A DNA stretch of 64,000 bases from Garcia nutans (lineage: Eukaryota; Streptophyta; Magnoliopsida; Malpighiales; Euphorbiaceae). The stretch spans positions 1,798,001 through 1,862,000 of the forward strand of contig CANTUV010000012.1 of assembly GCA_947685225.1 (NCBI GenBank), given 5' to 3'. The notes below the pieces were generated by a model. It was not told the origin of the DNA. It was given only the letters and a program-made list of their open reading frames with translations, and made no database searches. A program made the translations under genes and the position numbers. Below, in pieces: positions 1-9,896 of the stretch; position 1 is the stretch's first letter, and every line of letters starts with the position of its first letter.

Positions 1-560
1 TTTGTTGTCTTTAATCTTAATGCTTTGATTATTTGGCCAATGATTAATTGATTTGAATTGTTGTGTGATGAAGCGAGAGTGGAAGCATGACATTAGTCCA
101 CGGAGATAACAATCTTAAGTAAGTTTCTCACTTAGAGATAAGGTTAAACCCTTAAGAGGTTGATTCAAGATTCTCATAAAACTTAATGAATTGATTTAAT
201 TATTTATGATCACGAGAGTAGACATAAGGATTAAGTCAATATTAGTTCTAGTACTTGAGAGAGACTTGAGCTTGATTTAGGAGAATCTAACCATTAATTG
301 AAAGGAAAACTGAATTAAATCGATATCTTAGAAAATCCATGATAAATCAATAAAGGTGACTAAACCCTAAGTTTTAATCATAAGAAATTTATTCTTAATT
401 TATTGTCATTTTAGCTAGTTAAATCATAAATTAAATTTGATTATCCAAATATTAGTCGATTTAATTGTTTGGTGCTTAGAATTAACCTCCTCGTGGGAAC
501 GATACTCTACTCATCATTATATTACTTGTTAACGATCTGTGCACTTGCAGATAGTGAGGC
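1..560. repeat. Non-coding stretch resembling Tat/Athila-type Ty3/gypsy internal DNA
   Basis: No open reading frame is visible. The end of the stretch (about 490-550) carries a phrase announcing a 'gggaacgatactctactcat' type motif followed by a 'gtgcacttgcag' motif, a wording I associate with untranslated regions of plant Athila/Tat Ty3/gypsy elements. No LTR end, primer-binding site or coding domain can be assigned, so the family call is an inference. It leads directly into the hairpin tandem array. Confidence 0.35.
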
Positions 561-574
561 TGAGTCCGCAACAT

Positions 575-1178
575 GGACCTAAGGGTAATTTTGGGTTCTG
601 GACCCGAACTAAGAGATTTTAGGTTCTGGACCTAAGGATAATTTGGGTTCTTGACCCGAGCTAAGTTCTGGACTTAGGAGGAATTTTAGGTTCTGGACCT
701 AAGGATAATTTGGATTCTGGACCCGACCTAAGTTTTGGACTTAAAAGAGATTTTAGGTTCTGGACCCGAGCTAAGTTCTGGACTTAAAAGAGATTTTAAG
801 TTCTGAACCTAAGGATAATTTGGGTTCTGGACCCGAGCTAAGTTCTGGACTTAGAAGAGATTTTAGGTTCTGGACCTAAGGATAATTTGGATTCTGGACC
901 CGAGATAAGTTCTGGACTTAGAAGAGATTTTAGGTTCTGGACCTAAGGATAATTTGGGTTCTGGACCCGATCTAAGTTCTGGACTTAGAAGAGATTTTAG
1001 GTTCTGGACCTAAAGATAATTTGGGTTCTGGACCCAAGCTAAGTTCTGGACTTAAAAGAGATTTTAGGTTCTGGACCTAAGGGTAATTTTAGGTTCTGGA
1101 CCCGAACTAAGTTCTGGACTTAAAAGAGATTTTAGGTTCTGGACCTAAGGATAGTTTGGGTTCTGGACCCGAGCTAAT
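575..1178. repeat. Tandem array, ~67-bp unit made of three hairpin sub-repeats
   Basis: About nine copies of a ~67-bp unit lie head to tail; the phrase 'gattttaggttctggacc' recurs near 612, 682, 747, 789, 857, 922, 989, 1057 and 1124. One unit, near 747-789, is shortened. Each unit holds three versions of a short motif built on ttctgga: one flanked by agg/cct, one by ggg/ccc and one by aag/ctt. Each version is a small inverted repeat with a tctgg loop. Tandem repeats of this kind are known from 3' untranslated regions of Tat/Ogre elements; assigning this array to such an element is inference. Confidence 0.85.
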
Positions 1179-1402
1179 AAAGATTTATTTATCTGCAAAA
1201 AATAATTATAGTGAGTAGCATATAAATTTTATTTGCAAAAAATTTAGCTAATTTTTATGCACATATCTTCTCCTTGCCCCCTGCGTGTAAAAATATTTTA
1301 ATAGTGCAAAAAATATTTATATACACGCAAGTATTTGAATGATTAAATTGAATGATTGAATTTACTGTTTATTTACTATGTAGTCACTGTTTATGCACTA
1401 TT

Positions 1403-1515
1403 TACTATTCATAGATAGTAACCTACTATTTATAAATAGTATCCTAAATAGTAGCCTACTATTTATAAATAGTAATTTACTATTGTAAATAGTAACATAC
1501 TATTTATCAATAGTA
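1403..1515. repeat. Cluster of five 18-bp palindromes upstream of the PMD gene
   Basis: Two perfect copies of the palindrome tactatttataaatagta lie at 1424-1441 and 1457-1474. Imperfect copies lie near 1403, 1478 and 1498, with a half copy at about 1446. The cluster sits about 40 bp upstream of a TATA-like box and 140 bp upstream of the PMD start codon. It could be a regulatory cluster or the end of a mobile element; the sequence alone does not decide. Confidence 0.7.
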
Positions 1516-1556
1516 AAATTTACTTTTTGAATTTTATTTTTTCTTTGTCGTTCCTC

Positions 1557-1564
1557 TATATAAA
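1557..1564 (+). promoter_or_regulatory. Putative TATA box of the plant mobile domain gene
   Basis: The sequence tatataaa lies 94 bp upstream of the ATG at 1658. That leaves room for a transcription start about 30 bp downstream and a leader of roughly 65 bp. It is supported only by position and motif. Confidence 0.45.
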
Positions 1565-1657
1565 CGAACGATTTCTTCATTTCATTCACAGCAGCATCAT
1601 TAATTTCGTTCATTCATTACTATAATTCTTTCAAATTTAGCATATAGTTTTGAAAAA

Positions 1658-3090
1658 ATGCATACTTCAAGATCAAGAACTCATTCTAATACTGAGTTAT
1701 TGGAGTTTATTTGGCATCATGAAGATGAAAATATAGGTCTACTAGCCGGGATGCCGCTTCATCGTAGTTCAAATCAAAAGAGCACGGTAATTATTTTTCT
1801 TCTTTTCTTTCTTCTTCTTTTTCTTCGTTTTTTGTGTTATTTTTTCTTTTTGATCCATTTTGTTTTCTTTTATTTTACTTTCTTTTGTTCTTATTATATT
1901 TTATTTTTTTATGTTTTATTTTTTCTATTTTTTAGAAAATTTAGAAAAAATATATTAATTTAAGTAGATAGAATAATGATATACTTACCTGGTGTTAACT
2001 TACCTGGCTCCGTGTTAGCGTGATCGTTGCGTTGTTCAGGCTAGAGGGTGTATCTACAAAGCCCGACAATGGTATGATGTAGCGCCTTCTCGAGTAAGGC
2101 AAATTATCCGAGATTGCGGCTTTGAGAGCTTCATCTTACAATTACCATCCGAGGAGTATTTGATAGACCGGAGCGTAGTCCAGGCACTTGCAGAACGATG
2201 GTTGGACACAACTAATACTTTTCACTTGCCCATTGGAGATATGATAATTGGTCTGGTCGACTTTGCTACTATAACCGGCATTCGGTATGATGGTGTTCCA
2301 GTTCCTCTTACCAATGATATTTTGACATTTGAAGAAATTCAACAATTAATTGGTATGGAACCATCATATAAAGGGCCTTTTAAGATAAAAATCGAGCCAA
2401 TTCGTAGTTATTGGATGAACTACGAGGGCCGGGTTCACAGAGACACGGCCCAACAGTATGCTCGAGGATTTTTGTTATATTTGCTTGGGTCGACCATCTT
2501 AGGTAGCACCGAATTCGCCATCCATTTGTCAGTGTTGAGGGCCCTTTCTTATTTTAGGACGATACCACTTTATGGCTGGGGTGAAGCTAGTCTCGCCTGT
2601 CTTTATCATGGTCTTGACAAAATTTGCCGAAATAAGAAGTCTTTTGTCGACTTTATGGCGGTTGTCGAGGTACTCTTCTTCCACCAATGTCAATTCCATT
2701 ATTTTCTTGTATGAATTTGATCTTTATTATTGTTGTAGGCATGGGCATATGAGCACAACCTTGTGAGGGTGCCTGGCATTTTCCGAGAGAGAGTCGGGTA
2801 TCCGAGATTAAATTTCTGGTTGTTTGATCGCGTAGAAGTTCCCGGCTCTCACCATGTGCATACCCAACGCTTCGTGTTGAGCTGCTTAACCTGGAACCAG
2901 GTAAAATAGCATTAGTATACTTTAAAATTTATGTGAAAGTTTACTTACCTTATGTTATTTTGCAGGTGAATTTGGCCTAGTGGAACCCAGAAGAGCGGAC
3001 AAACTAGACTCCCTATGTTGGCAACATGAGTAATCTTGTGTATGCTGGCTTTATGTTTGGTTGTTCCCTAATATAATAAAACATAATTAA
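1658..3090 (+). pseudogene. Plant mobile domain (PMD, MAIN-like) protein, truncated by stop codons in the last exon
   Basis: Four exons with GT-AG borders can be joined in one frame: 1658-1786, 2040-2669, 2739-2900 and 2966 onward. Exons 1-3 are fully open (307 codons). Exon 2 carries the recognisable PMD core: an IIRDCGF segment, a VQALAERWLDTTNTFHLP segment, then GDMIIGLVDFATITGIRYDG. This matches the 'aminotransferase-like, plant mobile domain' family, whose host members (MAIN/MAIL1) are nuclear proteins needed for silencing and meristem maintenance; many other copies travel with transposons. Exon 4 reads four codons and then meets TAG (2978) and another TAG where the family normally continues, so the C-terminal part is lost. 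If intron 3 is retained the frame also stops at once. No transposase or LTR was seen attached. The family call is strong; whether a short protein is made is unknown. Confidence 0.75.
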
Positions 3091-3214
3091 TGTTAAAATT
3101 GTTCTATGTGCACTGTTTTAAGTATTTGACCAGATATGGGTGAAATAAATAAACACAATAGCAAAAAGTGATGACAAATTATAAAAGGAAAAGAAGCATC
3201 TTTTATTATTTTAA
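3091..3214. other. Non-coding spacer
   Basis: AT-rich DNA between the decayed end of the PMD gene and the broken edge of the Tat/Ogre-like element. I see no feature in it. Confidence 0.6.
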
Positions 3215-3531
3215 TTGTTGGCTAGCCAATCTGGATATTCTATTACTTCAAGGAACTTCACTTGTATTTATTTAGTGACCTCTTCTTTAACCAATTCAGC
3301 CCACTCAGGTCTTAGTCGCCTAAGCTTTTGTTTGATAGGTTTCATGTGAGTGTAAGTAGGAATAAGATGTTCAGCTATGTCTCGATCTATTCCAGGCATA
3401 TCCTCATCAGACTAAGCAAATACTTCTTCATATTTTTTGAATATTTTTTCAAATCTCTCTCTCTCATCAGGAGTAAGGTCGGATGCTATGCTAATGTTTT
3501 TAGGATTTTCTATTATTCCCAAATTTAATGA
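3215..3531 (-). pseudogene. N-terminal pol remnant of element E
   Basis: This continues the frame of the upstream protease region after a TAA at 3532-3534. It reads the typical segment before Ty3/gypsy reverse transcriptase, with SDEDMPGIDRDIAEH, then a KPIKQKLRRLRPEWA stretch, then WLAN. A TAG at 3412-3414 replaces an expected tryptophan before SDEDMPG. Homology ends at about 3215, well before any RT catalytic residue. This is therefore a dead fragment, not a small gene. Confidence 0.75.
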
Positions 3532-5367
3532 TTATGTGTCAACAGAATTAATATTAAAGATGCTCATGTAACTGCTATTTGAATGTATGCAACCATCAGG
3601 AGAAACATCACACAAGTAAGCAAAATTAGACTTTATTGCATTCATTTTGGAAAAGAAAACATCATCATCCTCATACAGAGCAGACAAATTAAAATTAAAA
3701 TCAAAATCATTGTTCTCAGAATCATAAGGCAGGATGTCTTCAAACTTTTCTTCAACCAAGGCAGCAATCTCCTCCGAAGTCTTCTCGGCTTTCAGGACAG
3801 CTTCCTTCTTCTCTTTCGGATTGGATTCTTTGTTGGCTGACAGGGTAAGCTCTTTCTTTACTTGCTCCGCTGGCTCAGTAACATCTGCAAAAATTTTAAA
3901 ACCCGGGATCAACTTTCCCATGAACATGATTGGCTCGGGCTTTCCTTGGAGTGGTCCCATATCTGGAGCTTTGACAAAGATCTCTTCAAGCGGTGGGAAG
4001 CTTATCTTCTCACTCTTCTTTGGCTGGGCATTATTGTCTTCATCATATCCCAACCTCTTCTTGGAAGTTTGAGTTCTAAAATCTGGCGGCTTTGTCAAAC
4101 CGGCCTTACCCTTTCCAAGACCAGCTCCGGGAAGGTAGTTCATGCTCTTCATCATATTCAAGACTTTGGAGTCCACTACTTCATCATCAGAAATTGTAGC
4201 TATTTGGAAACCATTGAGAGGCCTCTCAATCATTAGAGCATTAACAATCTCATTATCTTCGGCTTCGATGACCACTGTCTCATCTCCGTTAGGGAACTTG
4301 ATCTCTTGGTGAAGGGTGGAAGGAACTCCACCGAGAGGATGAAACCATGGTCATCCCAAGAGTAAGGTGAAGGTAACAGGTATGTCCAAAACAATAAATT
4401 CAATAATAGATTCAATTGGACCGACGTTGACAGCAGCTTTGAAAGTTCCTTCGGCATGTCTCTCAGTGTTGTCATAAGCACAAATGGTTACCTCAGTCGG
4501 GTTTAGATCCCTTATTGACATGGCTAGCTTTAGCAATATTTTAAGTGGACAAACATTTATGGCGGACCCATCATCGACCTTTACACATGGAGTCCTTTTC
4601 CCTTTGATTTCTATTTTGATAAAGAGAAGGCGGATGTGATCTCTCCCCTTTTCCGGTAAATCCGCATCTGAAAAAGAAACTGCTCCCATATTAACTTCGC
4701 TCTTCTCTTGAATATCTTCACATTTCACTACTCCTCCAATTTTTATGAAGTTGATCAACTCCTCCGGTGTTGTGGAGGTAGAAATTGGCATGATAGCTAA
4801 GGCCTTGGCCATAGTTTCTCGGTGCTTTTTAGAAGTAGCCAATAAGTCTCAAATGCTAACACTTGCTTGGGTTCTTTTCAATTGCTTGAGCACAGCATCA
4901 TCTTCCTCTTCTTCAACTTCCTTTCCCTTATTAGTTTCTACCTCCTTAGGTGGTGACCTTGCATAAGGCTTACCGGATCTAGTGTTCATTACTTTATCTT
5001 CTTCGGGCTCAGACCAAGTCCATTCCTCCTTTTTGGACACAAGATCATCATCACTATCGCTTGAATCCCAAAACCCATTGACAACATAAATTACTACTTC
5101 TTTACCCACCATAGCTTGTTCAATTTTGCCAAATACCTCTTCTTCTTTGGTTGCTTCTCCACCCACATCTTGAAAAGAAGACATGACAAAATCTTCATTC
5201 AAACCTCCTCCAATCATGAAGGTTGCCAGTGGTGGTACTCTATTGAACTTCGGTAATGGGTTGTCTTTGGTGTTTGGCTTGTTGGGCTCTGGCAGCTTCC
5301 CACTATCAATTAAATTTTGGATCTCATGTCTCAACCTTACACATCTATCCGTGTTATGCCCTTGCAT
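3532..5367 (-). pseudogene. gag C-terminus, aspartic protease and G-patch-like region of element E
   Basis: One frame runs from 5367 to 3532 with two internal stops, TGA at 4849-4851 and TGA at 4351-4353; the second breaks an LLLGxPWFHPLGGVPSTLHQ motif that follows the protease in this lineage. The start holds the end of a zinc-knuckle-like motif (QGHNTDRC). The middle is acidic linker. The protease-like part contains DDGSAINVCPL, where a retropepsin would have D[ST]GA. Downstream, around 4140, a G-patch-like GAGLGKGKAGL segment follows. The products would act in capsid assembly and polyprotein processing; the stops make this copy defective. Confidence 0.75.
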
Positions 5368-6692
5368 TTGATGAAACTAACAAAATGTTTTAGTGTCGAA
5401 ATTAGGTGGGAGAGGGTTGGCAAAGGGCGAGGATTTAAGGGTTGTAACAATCCCTTTCTTTGAAGCTTATTGAGAACCCAAGACATTGGTTTCTCCAATT
5501 CTGAAAACTGCCTCCTTGTTCCTTGGTTAGTAGCATTGACACCGACTGCCTTTTGCATGCTTTGGCTACCAGACTGATAGTTTCCTTTCTCGTTCCTTCT
5601 CGTTGAAAAATGGTTCTTCTCTCTTTCCCATTCTTCAATTTGCAGACCAGCTTGGAGGAGATCTTTGAAATCACGGATGAGTGTATGAGACATCCTCTCA
5701 TGAAGACTAGGCAACACCCCTTTCACAATCATCCTTATTTGATCGGATTCATCGGGCCTTTTCTTGAGCAAAGCGGCCTTGTTTCTCCATCGCTTCACAT
5801 AGTCCACAAAGTTCTCATTTGGCCTTTGTCTAATGGACTCCACTTCCATTAAGGTAACTTCCATTTCAACGTCGTATCCATATTGTTCGATGAAGGCCTT
5901 GTGTAGCAAATCCCAACTCTTTTGTGTTCCATCATCTAAGGTATTGAACCAATTTTGGACAACAGGGTCCAATGAGAGCATAAAGTACCTTAGAGTTTGA
6001 GCCTTAGTAGCTCAGGCAGACTGCATAGCAGTGATATACTGCTTCACATGGAGGTGAGGATTTCCAGTTCCATCAAACTTCGCAAAAGATGGCATCTTGA
6101 ACTTGTACGAAACTTCTTCATCTAGCTCAAATAATTTGTCAACTTCGGACATTTCTTCGGTCTTCAGTTTCTTCTCAAATTTTTTTTCTAAGTCTGCAAT
6201 CATCTTTTCAACATCAGAAGTTTTAGTTTTCTCCACAGCTGATCTTTCAACAATCTTTGGTTCTTTCTTTTTGTCTTGAGGATCATGGTAGTATTGAGCC
6301 CAATCATCATCATCATCATCAATGATCACCTTATCATCATCAAAAACCACTTCACCAACTTTAGTCTTCCCTTTGTCCTTTGGCTTCTTAGTGCTAGCAG
6401 ATGCTTTGGCATGATTTTCTAAAATTGCAGCCAATTGGTTCTTCATGGTCTCAGCTAGAGCCTCTTTTATTTCTTCCATCTTGGCATTGAGGGCTTCATC
6501 CACCATTCTTTGAATTTGTTCGGGCTCCATTGCTTTTGGTGAAAAGGAGATTGAGTCGTTGCTAGATTCTTCATCTCCGGCGTAGGTCGGATTGTCGTAA
6601 GCTTTTGAACTGTCGTAATCCAGGGCTGTGAGCCAGAAAGGATTAATGATATGAGATGCAAATGCATGTATGCATGTATGCGCAAACAACAA
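5337..6692 (-). pseudogene. gag (nucleocapsid/capsid) of element E
   Basis: Two open stretches, 6692-6012 and 5981-5337, share one frame and are separated by a single TGA at 6012-6014. The N-terminal third is lysine- and glutamate-rich coiled-coil-like sequence with an aspartate run; a likely start is the MEPEQIQRM methionine near 6528. The second stretch is a Retrotrans_gag domain (VVQNWFNTLDDGTQKSWDLL, then RPNENFVDYVKRWR). A frameshift near 5370-5390 separates it from the zinc-knuckle and protease frame. It is assigned to the Tat/Ogre lineage by similarity of wording to annotated plant gag proteins, from memory. Confidence 0.78.
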
Positions 6693-7674
6693 AGAAAGAT
6701 AATTAGGACGTTCTTTCCAACCTTATAACATCCACACACGAATAGCGAGTCTCTTTTCCTAGGTATATGGTTAATAAAATACCAACATGGGGTACCTTGT
6801 TTTTGAATATTTCCCTCGGATGTTTCAACTAATAGCTATATTTTTTAAAATGGAAATCAATTCATAATAATTCCCATTAATTAGGTTTTAATCCATTTAA
6901 CCAACTATAGTAGCTTTTATGCTACATTGGATTAAAACTAAATTAAGAGGTTTATTATAGATAGATTTCTCACTTGAAAAAAGTAACTAATGGTTCATGC
7001 CAAAAATAAGCCCATGATTAATAATTCTTAGTATAAACTAGGCTCACAATTGATTTTTGGTATTTCGTAATTGACCTAAATAATTTGCAAGCTCTTTGTA
7101 AGAAAAGGTTGGATGAAAATAATTTTGTTTCTAAGCCCATTATAAAAAGATTTTTAGAAAAAATGGTATTTTGGGCTTTGTATTTGGGTTATGAGCAAAA
7201 GAATTTTTAACTTGTTTTTGAAAAATTTTATGTCCAAAGACCATTTTGAAAATGTTTTGAAAATAGCTTTGGTCTTTTGGATTTAGAGAAAATTTTATTT
7301 TGAGCTTACAAATGTACTTAGGTCATATTAGAAAAAGAACGAACCAAATAAGCCAAGATAAATTAACCATAGTCAAACAACATGCACTTGGGGTAAAACC
7401 TAAGGAAAGTAAGTAGGCCAATTACATGAGCTTTAGTCTTTGGGTTAAAAGGCTTAGGTTCTCATAGCAAGTATATACCAAATGGTACGAGGCTATGAGT
7501 GGTTATGCCATGCTCGATCTCCATACCTTGAGTGAAAGTATGATATCCCTTACATAAAACAACACGGGTAACACGGGCATCCTAACTCACGCACACGATG
7601 CAATCTAATATGATGCAATGGATAATGTCATTATAAGAAAGAATAGAATAATATAAAGACCAACAAAATCAACT
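6693..7674 (-). other. Untranslated leader of element E
   Basis: About 1 kb between the primer-binding site and gag. No long open frame is present and the DNA is AT-rich. Long leaders are usual for Tat/Ogre elements. I see no separate gene here. Confidence 0.6.
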
Positions 7675-7702
7675 TCTCTTATCCCCAGTGGAGTCGCCAC
7701 TA
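7675..7702 (-). promoter_or_regulatory. Primer-binding site region of element E
   Basis: Immediately inside the LTR the minus strand reads TGGCGACTCCACTGGGGA, the phrase found at this place in Ogre/Tat elements, where minus-strand DNA synthesis starts from a host tRNA (tRNA-Arg is described for Ogre). A second, imperfect copy of the same wording lies at about 7721-7736 and a third near 7808, inside the LTR. Confidence 0.65.
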
Positions 7703-9896
7703 TGAGCGGAGATTTTCGCCCCCACTCCCAGTGGAATGGTTCTTGAGACTTCAGCACTGTTTAGGCTCGGGGCCTTAGAGAACACAGACCTAAGTCTGGA
7801 GAAAATGGAGTCGCCACCCGGACGGGTTGGGAAAAAGAAAGGGGCGAATGACTCGATTCCTAAAAAATCCTCAACCCCCTAATGGGTTTGGAAAGTTGGG
7901 TACGTATGGGGAAGGTGAGAAATGGCCTAGCACCCCCACAACGCCTGGTTCATTGGAACCGGCTTCCTTTACAGGTCTTAATATTATAAAATTCTTAAAT
8001 ATAACAATATTATCCATATTACACACAACAATTGAAATAAAGCATCGGTATATTAAAATCAAAGCAATGTACAAACAAAGCAAATAAATGGACACCCATC
8101 CGAAGATGGAAACATGCCCTTACATCATCCGTATCTAAACTAAATAGGAAACCCACCAAAAGGTAGAAACATGTCCTTTACATTGGTCCAAAATATAAAA
8201 ACATAAATTACATAGAACTTAATTAATGAGGTACCCACAAAGTGGAAACATACCTCTTACAACATTTGGAAATCCAAAATAAATCGATAAAAGTAAATAA
8301 CCATTCATCAAAAATAAATCATTCATCAAAGATATTAAACATCAATCAAAATATATTATAAACATTCATCCATGATAAATTAAATCAAGCATTGCAAATA
8401 AATTAAAGCATATAATGAACTACATAATTAAATCTAAAAATAAAGCAAGTAAAGATACAAATTAGGGTTTACTATTTCTACTTAAAGTTCTTTAATTAAC
8501 ATTTAGGGTTTTGGGATTTTAGTATTATTATTATCATTTGTTTAGGCTACTGTAAATTTTAGAAAATTAGAATGGATTAGGGTTTCATGAATCAAATTAG
8601 GGTTTAGGGGTAACATTATGAAATTAGGGTTTTAGAATAATTAAAACATTAGGTTTATAGCTCTTGGTTACTGGATTGTTGTTTTGGATTTACTGTATTC
8701 GGTTTGAATGTTTAGGTTTATAAGGTTTTAAGGTTTTAGGGATTAAGGTTTAGGAAAACTAGGGTTTACGTATTAGTTTTGGAGTTGAAGAAAATAGTTT
8801 AGTTTTATAAAGTAATTATGATTTTTTAGAAACTGTAAAGTCAGTTTAGAGTTTGGATATTTAACAAAACATTTGGAAATTTTGGAAAAGAATTAGAAGA
8901 AAATAGTTTAGGATTTTTAAAAGCTTTTGGAAATAGGAAAAACGATTTAAGGTTTTTGAAAACAAAAGAGTATTTTTTAGGGTTTTTGGAAATAGAAGGA
9001 ACAATTTAGGGTTTTAAGGTTTTGAAGAAATAGGTTAGGGTTCTTAAGTTTTAGAAGAAACAGAAAAGTAATTTTTAGGGTTTTTGAAAATAGAAGAAAC
9101 GATTTAAGGTTCTAAGATTTAGAAGAAATAAATTAGGGTTCTAAGGTTTTTAGAATCAAAAGAAACAATTTATTAATTTTCAGTGATTGAAGCTTCTGTA
9201 AGAAAATAAAAAAAGAAATTAGAGATTCAAACCTTCGTTCGTTGGTTCCACCAAAAATTGCTTCTTGGATGAACAAGGACAAAGGCAAGGTTGCTACCTT
9301 TGAGAAATTGTTGATGGCTTTGCTTGTTCCTCTCAAATCTGAAGTCCCAAGTTCAAAGTTCTAGTCCTAAGATTTTCTCCCTCCAGAGTCCGATCGTTCA
9401 TTCCTGTGTTTTTTTAGTGTTATTTATAGGAAATTTAGAAGATTAATTCCAATTTTTTAAGGAAACTATAATTAATTAGGAAAAGAAAACCGAAACAAAA
9501 AAGAATTTGGTTTTGAAAAAAATTGTTTTGGAAAAATCTCGCTGGCAAAATTTGAGACGGGCTGCGAGGAATTGCGCTTGGTGCGAGCAAGAATTGGCGC
9601 GCTGGTGGGCTGCCAGGCCATTTAGCCTCAGGAAACTCCTGCAGGCGAAATGGCCCAAGGCAATTTCGACCAATTACTTTCGGCGATGAATTTTTTCGTC
9701 CCCGATTTTTCCGTCACCTATTTTTTATTTTTATTTATATTTATTTATTATTATTATTTATTATTATATTTATTTTATTAAAACTTATAAAAAATAAATA
9801 CTAAAATAAATATTATTTAATTAAAATAACACAAAAATTATTTTAGACTATATAAAATATATTAGATTGGACTGGGTCAAAAATTAAGGGTCTACA
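7703..9896 (-). repeat. 5' LTR of element E (2194 bp)
   Basis: On the minus strand the LTR starts TGTAGACCCTTAATTTTTGA at 9896 and ends in CA at 7703, directly before the primer site. It is AT-rich apart from a GC-rich island at about 9540-9690. Between about 8460 and 9145 it holds about a dozen TTAGGGTT motifs (AACCCTAA in LTR sense). The other LTR is not in the window. Confidence 0.75.

Larger units (their letters stand above)
3215..9896 (-). mobile_element. Truncated Tat/Ogre-like Ty3/gypsy retrotransposon (element E)
   Basis: Read on the minus strand the order is 5' LTR (9896-7703), primer-binding site (about 7702-7675), about 1 kb of untranslated leader, gag, protease, a G-patch-like segment, and the first part of pol. 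The element stops abruptly at about 3215, inside the start of reverse transcriptase, where the reading WLAN would normally lead into the first RT motif. RT, RNase H, integrase and the 3' LTR are missing. The coding part carries several stops and one frameshift. Its LTR end interrupts the RNase H region of the neighbouring chromovirus, so it inserted there later. The lineage call rests on the TGTAGACCC LTR start, the CGACTCCACTGGGGA primer-site region and the gag type. Confidence 0.8.
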
